NCBI GenBank assembly: GCA_964544055.1
Contig: CAZJAA010000026.1
Coordinates: 1-50,967, forward strand
Length of the DNA stretch: 50,967 nt
Source: SIG299 sp964544055
Lineage (GTDB): Bacteria > Bacillota > Clostridia > Lachnospirales > Lachnospiraceae
Direction: 5' to 3'
Positions within the stretch are counted from its first letter, which is position 1. Every line of letters begins with the position of its first letter. The position numbers and the translations under genes are program-made. Of the stretch, positions 23,485-32,384 are shown piece after piece. The notes under the pieces are model-generated. The model had not been told where the DNA came from and did not search any database. It saw nothing but the letters and a program-made list of their open reading frames with translations.

Positions 23485-24675
23485 TTAGTCTGTAAAGTTA
23501 TCGAAGTAGCCTTGAATCAGGATGATTGGGGTGCCTTTGTCACCGGAGCCGCTGGTTAAGTCACACAGGGAGCCGATGAGGTCGGTGAGCTGTCTTGGGG
23601 TAGTACCCTGAGAAGCCATGTTGCCGACTAAGTTTTTGTCCTTTTCCTTAATGCTCTTGGAAATCGCTTCTTTTAATTCTGCACCGCTTAAATTCTTGAA
23701 GTCATTATCAGCAAGGTACTTTAATTTTAATTCGTTTGGCGTGCCAATGAGACCGCTGGTGAAAGCAGGAGAGACTACCGGGTCTGCAAGCTCCCAGATT
23801 TTGCCCTGTGGATCTTTAAAGGCACCGTCGCCGTAAACCATAACTTCTACATGCTTTCCGGTTTTCTTGAGGATTTCAGCCTGAATATTTTCAACTAAAT
23901 CCTGGCAGTCCTGAGGGAAGAGCTTAATCTTGTCTTCTGTGGATTTATTGGAACCAAGAAGACCGTACTTTACATTAAAACCGCTGCCGTTAACGGAAGA
24001 AGTAAGAATATCATCTAAGCCGCAGACAACCTTGGCACCGTTTTCCAGTAAAATACGCTTGGTTCTTTTTCTGGTGTGGATGTCGCAGTTGATGATGCAG
24101 TCTGCATAGTTTAAGATAGTCTTTGCCTGATTGGCAAAAACAACTTCAACCTCAGCACCTGCTTCACGGATGATGTTGGAGTAGTATTCAACATAATCAA
24201 CGCCAGTGAATTCATGAACATTTTCACCAAACAGTTCTCTATATTTTTCCAGAGTTAAAACGTCGGAGTAAGGATTGATGCCGGCATTGTCCAACTGGTC
24301 ATAGGTTAAGAGCGCATTTCCTACCTCGTCGCTTGGATAGCTTAACATTAAAACTACCTTTTTTGCACCCATTGCAATACCCTTTAAGCAGATTGCAAAA
24401 CGGTTACGGGATAAAATAGGGAAGATAACACCGATGGTGCCACCGCCTAATTTTGCTTTTACGTCTGCAGCAATGTCATCTACAGAAGCGTAATTTCCCT
24501 GGGCTCTGGCTACGATGGACTCTGTCAGAGCGATAACATCTCTGTCTCTTAAGGAGAAGCCTTCGCTTTCCGCTGCCTCTAATACGCAGGTTACAGCGAT
24601 ATCAACGAGATTGTCTCCTTCTCTGATGATTGGTCCACGGATTCCTCTTGAAATAGTACCGACTTTTCTTTCCAT
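23485..24675 (-). CDS. CofE-like protein (coenzyme F420-0:L-glutamate ligase family)
   Basis: The 396-residue protein matches the F420 gamma-glutamyl ligase family (PF01996): the N-terminal GIRGPIIREGDNLVDI, DRDVIALTESIVARAQGNY and later GDGAFKDPQGKIWELADPVVSP. In archaea and actinobacteria CofE adds glutamate to F420-0. Lachnospiraceae are not known to make F420 and no other F420 gene is in the window, so the true reaction may be another gamma-glutamyl ligation. It is cytoplasmic and longer than archaeal CofE (about 250 residues). The ATG has GAAGG nearby. It has its own consensus promoter. Confidence 0.8.
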   Translation of the reverse strand: MERKVGTISRGIRGPIIREGDNLVDIAVTCVLEAAESEGFSLRDRDVIALTESIVARAQGNYASVDDIAADVKAKLGGGTIGVIFPILSRNRFAICLKGIAMGAKKVVLMLSYPSDEVGNALLTYDQLDNAGINPYSDVLTLEKYRELFGENVHEFTGVDYVEYYSNIIREAGAEVEVVFANQAKTILNYADCIINCDIHTRKRTKRILLENGAKVVCGLDDILTSSVNGSGFNVKYGLLGSNKSTEDKIKLFPQDCQDLVENIQAEILKKTGKHVEVMVYGDGAFKDPQGKIWELADPVVSPAFTSGLIGTPNELKLKYLADNDFKNLSGAELKEAISKSIKEKDKNLVGNMASQGTTPRQLTDLIGSLCDLTSGSGDKGTPIILIQGYFDNFTD

Positions 24676-24754
24676 TGTTATACCTTCATTCTTATTGGAG
24701 TTATTTTCTGCAGGAAGAACATGTTTGCTCTGACCTCACAAAAAATACAGTAAC

Positions 24755-24783
24755 ATTATACATGGAAGTGCCTTGTGACGCAA
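24755..24783 (-). promoter_or_regulatory. Promoter of the CofE-like gene
   Basis: On the minus strand TTGCGT (24783-24778), 17 bases, TATAAT (24760-24755). Leader about 70 bases. Confidence 0.65.
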
Positions 24784-24863
24784 GTTTTTTTTGCGAAAAT
24801 TGACATTTTTATGTATGAGCGATTAGTACCATGCCGCCTACATGAGTAAAATGGTCAACTGTT

Positions 24864-25913
24864 TTAATTGGAAACTGTTTCATACAAGGTTTCCGTGCTT
24901 TGCTGTATCGTCCCTGCATATGAAAATAATTCCGCATTTAAGGAAGTTTTTTCTGGCGAAATCGGTGCCTGTATGACGCAACCGCGAGCTTTTAAACCAT
25001 GAGGTCCCGTTGCGTTGTCCGGACGATGCATGAGGAGTAGGGCAGTGGCACTGCCGGAATGTACCTGCGGCTTGGAATCCAGAAAGGAGGTGGCGTAGAA
25101 ATTTAATTGTACGTCCGGACTGCATTCGTACTCTACGAGCATATAACATTTTCCACGCGGACAGTCAGCCAGCAGTGCTTCCTCAAAATTTTTTTGCATT
25201 TTCTGAAATTCTTCCATGCTTACATGCTCTAACATCCGCTTTTTGTATTCTTCGTCTTTTAGTTTGCGTTCCTGCTCTGCCCAGACATCATATAAAGCTA
25301 TTTTGTTGATATAACATGTGGCAGGAGTACCATCTTCCAGGGAAAATGAAATCACAGGCTGTTCTCCGCAGGTCAGCAGAACCGGATGTTCTAAAGGAAC
25401 TGTTTTTGGATGACTGCGCTTTACAATTTTCAAGTCAGTTTTCCAGTCCGGAAATGCATCCATTTCTTCTAATTCAATAACGGACAGTTGTAGACGGTTC
25501 CAGCCGACAGTATAGAGTGGAGAATCTTTTGACATTGTCCAGCCATGTTCTTTCATTTTTAAGTAAAAAAGTGTATGCTCCTCCGGTTCGGACTGGGAGG
25601 AAGTTGCACCTGCAACCATAGAAACCTTGCCCTTGGAATGAAATTCCTTTATTCCAAAAAATGAATGAGTCATTTCCTGTTTATAATTTTCTTTCATCTG
25701 CTGTCTGTGGATTTGCTCTGTCAGGCTGGTAAAGGTTTCTTCTTCGTCCGGCTGTTCCATCAGTTCCAGCGTATAGACGAGCACCTGTTTTCCTTTTCTG
25801 GTCATTCCGATGATATGTGCACACTGTCCGTCGAGAGTGACATCTTTTCCGATAATTTGTACTTCATCATAAGAAGCTCTTGCAAGCAACCGGTCGAAGT
25901 GTTTAAAATTCAT
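24864..25913 (-). CDS. Hypothetical protein, 349 residues
   Basis: Translation is supported by GGGAGGG eight bases before the ATG. The protein is soluble with no signal peptide, alternates beta-like segments (for example VQIIGKDVTLDGQCAHIIGM) with a charged helical stretch around residues 205-240 (EQERKLKDEEYKKRMLEHVS), and contains several isolated Cys. I recognise no domain. It stands alone: the next gene is divergent, the CofE-like gene downstream has its own promoter. It is probably a conserved protein of the family, with unknown role. Confidence 0.7.
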   Translation of the reverse strand: MNFKHFDRLLARASYDEVQIIGKDVTLDGQCAHIIGMTRKGKQVLVYTLELMEQPDEEETFTSLTEQIHRQQMKENYKQEMTHSFFGIKEFHSKGKVSMVAGATSSQSEPEEHTLFYLKMKEHGWTMSKDSPLYTVGWNRLQLSVIELEEMDAFPDWKTDLKIVKRSHPKTVPLEHPVLLTCGEQPVISFSLEDGTPATCYINKIALYDVWAEQERKLKDEEYKKRMLEHVSMEEFQKMQKNFEEALLADCPRGKCYMLVEYECSPDVQLNFYATSFLDSKPQVHSGSATALLLMHRPDNATGPHGLKARGCVIQAPISPEKTSLNAELFSYAGTIQQSTETLYETVSN

Positions 25914-25999
25914 TCAAAACCCTCCCATCATAATCATAACGTGTTCTCAAAATGCATTATAGCACAAAAATGCAGAGGTTAACAGAAATTTTCCATGGA

Positions 26000-26028
26000 T
26001 TGACATTAGAAAGAGAAAGATGTATAAT
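26000..26028 (+). promoter_or_regulatory. Consensus sigma-A promoter
   Basis: TTGACA (26000-26005), 17 bases, TATAAT (26023-26028): a perfect consensus promoter for the GNAT gene at 26094. Confidence 0.85.
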
Positions 26029-26093
26029 AAAACGCATGTTGTAGAACGCTTGTTATAAATGTGTGATGGTTAGAGCAAATGAAGGAGGAAACA

Positions 26094-26969
26094 ATGGAAT
26101 TTATCAGTGATTATATGAAAGATGAGACCTGCCGCCATATGTTAAATGAACTGACCCGGAAAACCTTTGGATTTGATTTTGAAAAATGGGTTACACAAGG
26201 GTACTATGAAGGGGATTATATTCCGTATTCTTTTGTGGAGCAGGGAAAGATAGTTTCTAATGTGTCTGTGAACCGTATGCAGTTTCTGCAAAACGGTGTG
26301 TTGAAAAACTATATACAGATAGGAACGGTTATGACGGATAAAGCGTACCGGAAGCAGGGACTGGCAGCAAAACTGATGAAAATGGTTCTGGAAAAAGAGG
26401 AACCGAAATGTGATGGAATTTATCTGTTTGGTGATTTGGATGCGTTAGGATTTTATCAGAAGCTGAATTTAAAAACACTGAACCAGTACCGGTATTATGT
26501 AAAGGAAGAATTCTGCGACTGCCAAAAATCAGGCAAGCAGTTTTTGCCGGTAAAGGATATGGGCAGTGAAATCAGACAGAACTATTTGGAACTGGTTCGA
26601 AACAGTGCAGATTATTCTTCTTTGGAACAGAGGAATAAGTATGGTTTGCATATGTTTTATACCGCAGGCCTTGATGAGGTATTCTATGCCGATGACATCG
26701 AATGCTTTATTGTGGCTTCTCAAGAAGAATGCACGGTTTTAAAGTCCGTTTTGTGTCGCAGAAAGCTTGCACTTTCAGAAATTTTACAGCGTATGGATAT
26801 CAAAGACCACAGATGCAGACTTGGTTTTACGCCTCAGGAGGATGACAGGGAGCTTTGCAGTTCGGAAGTATATGAAGGAGGAGAGGATTACCGGCTTTTT
26901 TATCAGGGAAAAGAACTGGAAACAATCGAGCGTGATAAATTGTATTTTCCGGAATTGTCACACGCATAA
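26094..26969 (+). CDS. GNAT family N-acetyltransferase
   Basis: The 291-residue protein has a GNAT acetyl-CoA binding segment at about residues 85-105 (VMTDKAYRKQGLAAKLM), with the preceding beta strands and the following YLFGDLDALGFYQKL segment. The C-terminal 140 residues are not typical of simple GNATs and may form a second, Eis-like or substrate-binding domain. Target unknown. The frame extends upstream to an ATG at 26079, but AAGGAGG lies between it and the ATG at 26094, so the latter is used. It is driven by a perfect consensus promoter with a leader of about 55 bases. Confidence 0.83.
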   Translation: MEFISDYMKDETCRHMLNELTRKTFGFDFEKWVTQGYYEGDYIPYSFVEQGKIVSNVSVNRMQFLQNGVLKNYIQIGTVMTDKAYRKQGLAAKLMKMVLEKEEPKCDGIYLFGDLDALGFYQKLNLKTLNQYRYYVKEEFCDCQKSGKQFLPVKDMGSEIRQNYLELVRNSADYSSLEQRNKYGLHMFYTAGLDEVFYADDIECFIVASQEECTVLKSVLCRRKLALSEILQRMDIKDHRCRLGFTPQEDDRELCSSEVYEGGEDYRLFYQGKELETIERDKLYFPELSHA

Positions 26970-27005
26970 GCTTTACTGGTAGGACAATCGGAACGATTGG
27001 ACAAG

Positions 27006-27060
27006 GAAGCTGCCGCTTCGCAAATTTTCATTTGGGAAAGCGACAGCTTCTGCTCTGTTT
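27006..27060. terminator. Probable bidirectional terminator
   Basis: GAAGCTGCCGCTT (27006-27018) pairs with AAGCGACAGCTTC (27038-27050), one mismatch, between convergent genes. T-runs are modest on both sides. Confidence 0.55.
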
Positions 27061-27065
27061 AAGAA

Positions 27066-27833
27066 TTATAAAGTACTTCCGAAATCGGAAACGATAGCCT
27101 GCCCGGTAATGGCACGGGATTCATCACTGGCAAAGAAAAGAATGATGTTTGCCACGTCCTCCGGCATACAGATAGGGCAGCGTAAGTCGTTATGCTTCAT
27201 CATCTGACCAAACATATCAGGGTCACAGTTTTCCGGCTTCATGTTTGCAACCATCGGAGTTACAATAGATCCTGGACAGATAGCATTGCAGCGGATATTT
27301 GTGCCTGCAAAACGGAGCGCTGTGTGGCGTGTTACGCCAACAATGGCAGCCTTGGAAGCAACATAAGCCGCACCGCCACAGCCCATAACTCCGGCAACAG
27401 AAGCTACGTTGATAATGGAACAATTGCCATCGGTGTTTTTCATTGCTTCGGTTGCCTCGCGCATACAGTACATGGTTCCCTTGGTATTGGTATCGATAAT
27501 CTTATCCATATCAGCATTCGTAACACGGTCAATCGGCTTTAAGCCTTCTTCAAGAACACCGGCATTGTTCACAAGAACATCTACCTTGCCGTAGGTCTCT
27601 AATGTTTTGGCAATCAGGTTTTTGGCATCCTCCGGCTTGGAAATGTCGGTTACAACGGTGAGTACTTCGCCACCGGCAGCCTTGATTTTATCGGCAACCT
27701 CCAATAATGGAGCCTCACGTCGTGCACTGATGACAACCTTGGCTCCCTCTTTGGCAAGAAGCTGTGCAGTTGCTGCACCTACACCGGAATTGCCTCCTGT
27801 TACAATTGCTACTTTTCCTTCTAAACGTCCCAT
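27066..27833 (-). CDS. Short-chain dehydrogenase/reductase (classical SDR)
   Basis: The 255-residue enzyme has the NAD(P)-binding motif TGGNSGVG (residues 12-19), NNAG, and the catalytic Ser145, Tyr157 and Lys161 (YVASK). ARR after beta-strand 2 (SARREA) suggests NADP preference. Classical SDRs of this type oxidise or reduce alcohols and ketones in the cytoplasm; some gut members are hydroxysteroid dehydrogenases. Given the bile salt hydrolase homologue 8 kb away, a steroid substrate is possible but cannot be concluded from the sequence. It stands alone with its own promoter, divergent from the helicase gene. Confidence 0.92.
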   Translation of the reverse strand: MGRLEGKVAIVTGGNSGVGAATAQLLAKEGAKVVISARREAPLLEVADKIKAAGGEVLTVVTDISKPEDAKNLIAKTLETYGKVDVLVNNAGVLEEGLKPIDRVTNADMDKIIDTNTKGTMYCMREATEAMKNTDGNCSIINVASVAGVMGCGGAAYVASKAAIVGVTRHTALRFAGTNIRCNAICPGSIVTPMVANMKPENCDPDMFGQMMKHNDLRCPICMPEDVANIILFFASDESRAITGQAIVSDFGSTL

Positions 27834-27887
27834 AATAATACCCCTTTACAATATTTTAAGTGAATTACTGTTGTCCAGACAATCATA

Positions 27888-27916
27888 ATTATACCTCTTT
27901 CAGGATAGGAAAGCAA
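27888..27916 (-). promoter_or_regulatory. Promoter of the SDR gene
   Basis: On the minus strand TTGCTT (27916-27911), 17 bases, TATAAT (27893-27888). Confidence 0.65.
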
Positions 27917-27925
27917 GTTTTTTTC

Positions 27926-27954
27926 TTGACGGTCTGAAAAAAGCATGGTAGACT
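27926..27954 (+). promoter_or_regulatory. Promoter of the DEAD-box helicase gene
   Basis: TTGACG (27926-27931), 17 bases, TAGACT (27949-27954) preceded by TGG. It lies back-to-back with the SDR promoter; the helicase leader is about 77 bases. Confidence 0.65.
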
Positions 27955-28037
27955 AATTTGTTAGTGTATTAAGAAAACTTTTGAAACGCAGTGACAGCAA
28001 ACAAGAGCTTTCGAAGTAGCAATAGAAGGAGATTTGA

Positions 28038-29618
28038 ATGAAATTTAGTGAAATGGACTTACAGGCACCGATTTTGCGTGCCGTACAAGAGATGGGATTC
28101 GAGGAAATGACGCCGATTCAAGCAGAAGCCATTCCGGTCGTCATGGAAGGAAAAGATATTATCGGTCAGGCACAGACCGGCACAGGAAAAACAGCGGCAT
28201 TTGGTATTCCAATGCTTCAAAGAGTAAATCCAAAGAGCAGGGCACTTCAGGCACTGATTCTCTGTCCGACCAGAGAACTGGCAATTCAGGTAGCGGAGGA
28301 AGTCAGAAAGCTGGCAAAATTCATGCACGGAGTCAAGGTGCTGCCAATTTACGGCGGTCAGGATATTTCCAAACAGATACGTTCCTTAAAAGGCGGCGTG
28401 CAGATTGTCATTGGAACGCCGGGACGTGTGATGGATCATATGCGTCGTCATACCCTGAAAATGGATGAAGTAAAAATGATTACTTTGGATGAAGCGGATG
28501 AAATGCTCAACATGGGTTTTCGTGAGGATATTGAAACAATTTTGCAGGAGCTTCCGGAAGAAAGGCAGACACTGTTATTTTCCGCAACCATGCCAAAGCC
28601 GATTATGGATATTGTCGGAACATATCAGAAAGATGTGGTTCTTGTAAAGGTTGTAAAAAAAGAATTGACCGTACCAAAAATTGAACAGTACTATTATGAA
28701 GTCCGGCCAAATACCAAGTTGGAGGTGTTATGCCGTCTGCTGGATATGTATGATCCAAAGCTTTCCCTTGTGTTCTGCAACACCAAAAAGCAGGTGGATG
28801 AGCTGGTGTCGGCGTTGCAGCTTCGTGGGTATTTTGCAGAAGCTTTGCATGGAGATTTGAAACAGGTACAGCGTGACCGCGTGATGGAAACATTCCGAAA
28901 CGGAAAGACGGATATTCTTGTGGCAACAGATGTAGCAGCCAGAGGTATTGATGTGGATGATGTAGAGGCAGTATTTAACTATGACATTCCGCAGGATGAT
29001 GAATATTATGTTCACCGCATTGGTCGTACCGGACGTGCGGGCAGAACCGGAAGAGCGTTCAGCTTTGTGGTTGGACGGGAAATTTATAAGCTCAAAGATA
29101 TTATGAGATTCTGTAAGACCAAAATTCAGCTGCAGCCGATTCCGTCATTGAATGATGTCAGTGCCATTAAAGCAGAGAAAATTATGGATCGTGTTTTTGA
29201 GGTGATTGAAAATAATGAGCTGGAAGACATGATACGCATCATTGAAGACAAGGTAAATGAGTATGATGTTTCCTCTCTGGAGGTGGCAGCAGCCTTTTTA
29301 AAGCTGCAGATGGGTGATTCGGATGCTTCCCTGGAGCAGGAAAAGGGCATGGAATTTGGTGATACCGGTGCAGAGGCCGGCATGGTACGTCTGTTTATCA
29401 ATCTGGGCAAAAAGCAGAGAGTGCGTCCGGGAGATATTTTAGGTGCCATTGCAGGCGAAACCGGTATGCCGGGCAAGTTAATCGGCAGCATTGATATGTA
29501 TGACAAATATACCTTTGTAGAAGTTCCGAGAGAATATGCGGCAGAAGTGATTCAGGTCATGAAGAACGCAAAAATCAAGGGCAAAAGCATTAATGTGGAA
29601 CCGGCAAACAAAAAATAA
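28038..29618 (+). CDS. DEAD-box RNA helicase (DeaD/CshA type)
   Basis: The 526-residue protein shows all core motifs: Q motif (FEEMTPIQ, Gln28), motif I AQTGTGKT (45-52), PTRELA, TPGR, DEAD (151-154), SAT, and HRIGRTGRAGRTGRA in the second RecA domain. After a helical linker (about 365-450) comes a DbpA-type RNA-binding domain (about 455-526, MVRLFINLGKKQRVRPGDILGAIAGETG). It remodels RNA in ribosome assembly and RNA decay, often important at low temperature. AGAAGGAG precedes the ATG. Length fits the DeaD/CshA group of Firmicutes. Confidence 0.95.
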   Translation: MKFSEMDLQAPILRAVQEMGFEEMTPIQAEAIPVVMEGKDIIGQAQTGTGKTAAFGIPMLQRVNPKSRALQALILCPTRELAIQVAEEVRKLAKFMHGVKVLPIYGGQDISKQIRSLKGGVQIVIGTPGRVMDHMRRHTLKMDEVKMITLDEADEMLNMGFREDIETILQELPEERQTLLFSATMPKPIMDIVGTYQKDVVLVKVVKKELTVPKIEQYYYEVRPNTKLEVLCRLLDMYDPKLSLVFCNTKKQVDELVSALQLRGYFAEALHGDLKQVQRDRVMETFRNGKTDILVATDVAARGIDVDDVEAVFNYDIPQDDEYYVHRIGRTGRAGRTGRAFSFVVGREIYKLKDIMRFCKTKIQLQPIPSLNDVSAIKAEKIMDRVFEVIENNELEDMIRIIEDKVNEYDVSSLEVAAAFLKLQMGDSDASLEQEKGMEFGDTGAEAGMVRLFINLGKKQRVRPGDILGAIAGETGMPGKLIGSIDMYDKYTFVEVPREYAAEVIQVMKNAKIKGKSINVEPANKK

Positions 29619-29665
29619 AGTGCGCTTGCGCGCAACGGTGAAGAATCAGACAGAGAGGAAAAATC

Positions 29666-30211
29666 ATGGTGGCTTGGGGAAAGGACAATATCATACTGAT
29701 AAAGCCGGATGAAGCCTATGCAGAGGAAATCCGTTCCTACCGCAAGGAAATGCTGCTGGCGGGAAGTTCCATGGACGGAACAGGTGCTTTGCGTCGGATG
29801 GAAAATCCATATGACTGGCTAAACTATAATGCCCTGCTGGAAAATCCGGAAACGGTGCCGCAGGGAAAGGTTTCTGCAACACAGTATATTCTGACGGATA
29901 CTGACACAAGACGAATTTATGGGATGCTTCAAGTGCGGCACGAATTAAATGCGTATCTGCGTAAATTTGCCGGTCATATCGGTTATTCGGTGCGTCCAAC
30001 TGAACGCCGAAAAGGGTATGCGGTAAAAATGCTGAACCTGGCATTAAAAATCTGTCGGGAAGAATTTTGCATGGAGCGTGTGATGATTTCCTGTCTTGTA
30101 GAAAATGAAGCAAGCCGGAGAACCATTCTTTCGTGCGGTGGAGTTTTTGAGGAGAAAGTGTTTGAACCGATGGAGCATGTGTGGCTTGAAAAGTATTGGA
30201 TTATATTATAG
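29666..30211 (+). CDS. GNAT family N-acetyltransferase
   Basis: The 181-residue protein resembles the predicted acetyltransferases of COG3981: IYGMLQVRHELNAYLRKFAGHIGYSVRPTERRKGYA spans the typical central strand and acetyl-CoA pyrophosphate loop, followed by ICREEFCMERVMISCLVENEASRRTI. Substrate unknown. AGAGAGG precedes the ATG. It ends 11 bases before the SDR gene start and overlaps its ribosome binding region, so the two are probably co-translated. A fragment of a related GNAT appears as a pseudogene at 50236-50370. Confidence 0.9.
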   Translation: MVAWGKDNIILIKPDEAYAEEIRSYRKEMLLAGSSMDGTGALRRMENPYDWLNYNALLENPETVPQGKVSATQYILTDTDTRRIYGMLQVRHELNAYLRKFAGHIGYSVRPTERRKGYAVKMLNLALKICREEFCMERVMISCLVENEASRRTILSCGGVFEEKVFEPMEHVWLEKYWIIL

Positions 30212-30222
30212 GGAGGAAACAG

Positions 30223-30987
30223 ATGAAAAATTATGCAGTTGTTACCGGAGCAAGTGCCGGACTTGGAACAGAATTTGCAAAGCAGCTGGCAGACAGAGGC
30301 TATAAGCTGATTTTGACCGCCAGAAGAGAAGAACGCCTTCTTGCACTGGCAAAGGAACTGCCGGTGGAATGCTGTGTGATTCCGGCAGATTTATCCAAAA
30401 CAGAAGAATGCATTCGCTTTTTTGAACAGATTCAGAACAAAAAGGTAGATATTTTTATCAATAATGCAGGCTTTGGTGACTGCAATACCTTTTTAGAGGG
30501 CAGTCTTTCCAAAGAGCTGGATATGATTGATGTGAATGTAAAGGCAATGCACACATTGTGTAAAAAAATACTTCAAAAGATGCAGAAGGAAAATCACGGT
30601 TATATTTTAAATGTGGCATCCTCAGCGGGGCTTCTTCCGGCTGGACCTTACATGGCGACCTATTATGCAACCAAGGCATATATGACCAGTTTGACACAGG
30701 CAGTGGCGCAGGAATTAAAGGAAATGGGCAGCCGCATTTATGTGGGTGCACTTTGCCCGGGACCGGTGAATACAGAGTTTAATGATGTGGCAAATGTGGA
30801 ATTTGCGTTAAAAGGAATTACTCCGCAATACTGCGTGGAATATGCTCTGAAGCAGATGTGCAGACGACAGACCATCATTGTACCAACACTTTTGATGAAG
30901 CTTTCTACGACCGTTGGACATATGTCGCCGCGTAAAATTGCAGTGCAGATTACATCTGGACAGCAGAAGAAAAAACTGGGGCAATAA
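30223..30987 (+). CDS. Short-chain dehydrogenase/reductase
   Basis: The 254-residue enzyme has TGASAGLG (residues 8-15), NNAGFGD, NVASSAG and the catalytic Tyr147-xxx-Lys151 (YYATK). TARREERL after beta-strand 2 suggests NADP use. The last 30 residues (PTLLMKLSTTVGHMSPRKIA) resemble the C-terminal part of DltE/YqjQ-type SDRs that act on acyl or ketone substrates. Substrate unknown; the C-terminal helix could associate with the membrane. GGGAGG precedes the ATG. It is in an operon with the GNAT gene upstream. Confidence 0.9.
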   Translation: MKNYAVVTGASAGLGTEFAKQLADRGYKLILTARREERLLALAKELPVECCVIPADLSKTEECIRFFEQIQNKKVDIFINNAGFGDCNTFLEGSLSKELDMIDVNVKAMHTLCKKILQKMQKENHGYILNVASSAGLLPAGPYMATYYATKAYMTSLTQAVAQELKEMGSRIYVGALCPGPVNTEFNDVANVEFALKGITPQYCVEYALKQMCRRQTIIVPTLLMKLSTTVGHMSPRKIAVQITSGQQKKKLGQ

Positions 30988-31050
30988 CGGAAGGTGCAGA
31001 TGGAAATACTATAATTAGTGGCACAGGAAGAACATAAGGAGGTGTTTCCG

Positions 31051-32295
31051 GTGAAAAAAGGAAGCCGCTTGGTCTGTTTCTTGCTCCTTTGTTTCTGGAT
31101 AACCGGATGCCAGAGGGAAGAACATTGCATAAATCGCAAACAGGCTTTGGAAGAAAAAATGAATTTGTGCACGGTTCCACCAACAGAAACGCCCTCTGTG
31201 TCGAACACATTGCAGATGACACCGTTGCCAAAGCTGACACCAATACCGGGAACAACGGTTGCTCCGCCTCTAATTACGATGCTTCCGGAGCAGACATCGC
31301 CTGGTGCGCAGGAAGAAGAAACAGTAGATATTACCATTTGCTTTACAGGTGATATTTCTCTGGCAGAGGATGCACCAACTATGAAACAGTGGGAAAATTC
31401 AGGGAAAAATCTAGAGCAATGCATTTCTCCGGAACTTTTGTTTTTGATGAATGCGGCAGATGTTCTGTGCATGAACAATGAATTTACCTTTACTACCCGT
31501 GGAACGCCGCTGGCGGATAAGACATATACGTTTCGGGCAAATCCGGAACGTGTTGCCTTGCTTTTGGAGATGGGGGTGGATGTTGCCTTGCTTGCCAATA
31601 ATCATGTTTATGATTATGGAAAAGTATCTTTGCTGGATACGCTGGACACGTTAGAAGCTGCGGGCATTGCTTACTTTGGTGCCGGACGGAATCTTGCCGA
31701 AGCAATGCAGCCGTATTATGTGGAAGTGGACGGAATTACGATTGCATTTGTAGCCGCTTCTCGTGCAGAAAAAAATAGAAAGACACCACAGGCAACGGAA
31801 ACAGAACCTGGTATTTTACGCTGCTATGAAACAGATCTTTTTTTAGAAGTCATTCGCGAAGCGGATGCAAACGCAGATCTTGTTCTTGCCTGTGTACACT
31901 GGGGAACGGAATACAGTACGGTGCTGGAAGAAGAACAGCTTACCACAGGAAAACTGTATCTGGATGCCGGAGCGGATGCGATAATCGGTTCTCATTCCCA
32001 TTGTCTGCAAGGCTTGGAAATCTATGATGGGAAACCGATTATTTACAGTCTAGGCAACTTCTGGTTTAACACGAGAACGCTGGACACCATGCTGCTTCAA
32101 CTACATATTACCGGAAATAAAGACAAGCTTTTGGTGGAAACCGAAATTATTCCGGCACGCCAGGAAAATAATTGCACGCATTTTCTGGCAGAACTGGAAG
32201 AACAGCAGGAAGTATATGAATATCTGGAACGTATTTCTATCAATGTGGAAATTGACGAACAGGGAACGGTAAAAGAGAAACAAGAAACCCCATGA
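31051..32295 (+). CDS. CapA/PgsA-type metallophosphatase-like lipoprotein
   Basis: The 414-residue protein has a lipoprotein signal with lipobox ITGC (Cys20), a TP-rich spacer (about residues 45-85) and a CapA/YwtB domain (about 95-385): ICFTGDISLAED, NNEFTFTTRGTPL, ALLANNHVYDYG, ACVHWGTEY, IIGSHSHCLQGLEIYDGKPIIYSLGNFWF. Family members take part in poly-gamma-glutamate or capsule polymer metabolism at the outer face of the membrane. The GTG at 31051 is chosen because AAGGAGG is seven bases upstream and it begins the signal peptide; the frame opens earlier at a GTG at 31018. A TATAAT at 31010 may give it its own promoter, but no convincing -35 is seen. Confidence 0.88.
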   Translation: MKKGSRLVCFLLLCFWITGCQREEHCINRKQALEEKMNLCTVPPTETPSVSNTLQMTPLPKLTPIPGTTVAPPLITMLPEQTSPGAQEEETVDITICFTGDISLAEDAPTMKQWENSGKNLEQCISPELLFLMNAADVLCMNNEFTFTTRGTPLADKTYTFRANPERVALLLEMGVDVALLANNHVYDYGKVSLLDTLDTLEAAGIAYFGAGRNLAEAMQPYYVEVDGITIAFVAASRAEKNRKTPQATETEPGILRCYETDLFLEVIREADANADLVLACVHWGTEYSTVLEEEQLTTGKLYLDAGADAIIGSHSHCLQGLEIYDGKPIIYSLGNFWFNTRTLDTMLLQLHITGNKDKLLVETEIIPARQENNCTHFLAELEEQQEVYEYLERISINVEIDEQGTVKEKQETP

Positions 32296-32315
32296 GCTGC
32301 AACTCATGGGGTTTC
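32284..32315. terminator. Hairpin overlapping the capA-like stop codon
   Basis: GAAACCCCATGAG (32284-32296) pairs perfectly with CTCATGGGGTTTC (32303-32315) with a six-base loop; the TGA stop at 32293-32295 lies in the left arm. No T-run follows on the plus strand, so it may work mainly by protecting the mRNA end or in the minus direction. Confidence 0.5.
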
Positions 32316-32324
32316 ACCACATAA

Positions 32325-32355
32325 AAGAGGTCTGGCGAATTTTACCAGACCTCTT
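32325..32355 (-). terminator. Terminator of the rubrerythrin gene
   Basis: AAGAGGTCTGG (32325-32335) pairs perfectly with CCAGACCTCTT (32345-32355); on the minus strand it is followed by TTTAT. It lies 30 bases past the rubrerythrin stop. Confidence 0.75.
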
Positions 32356-32384
32356 AGAAAGTCTTATTTTATGCGGTTTTCAGA

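Noticed and set aside
25387..25399. LexA-like GAAC-N5-GTTC
   Set aside because: Five-base spacing and location inside the 24864-25913 coding sequence.
30738..31598. 286-codon minus-strand open frame
   Set aside because: It overlaps well-supported SDR and CapA genes on the plus strand and has low-complexity Ser/Cys-rich composition typical of antisense shadows.
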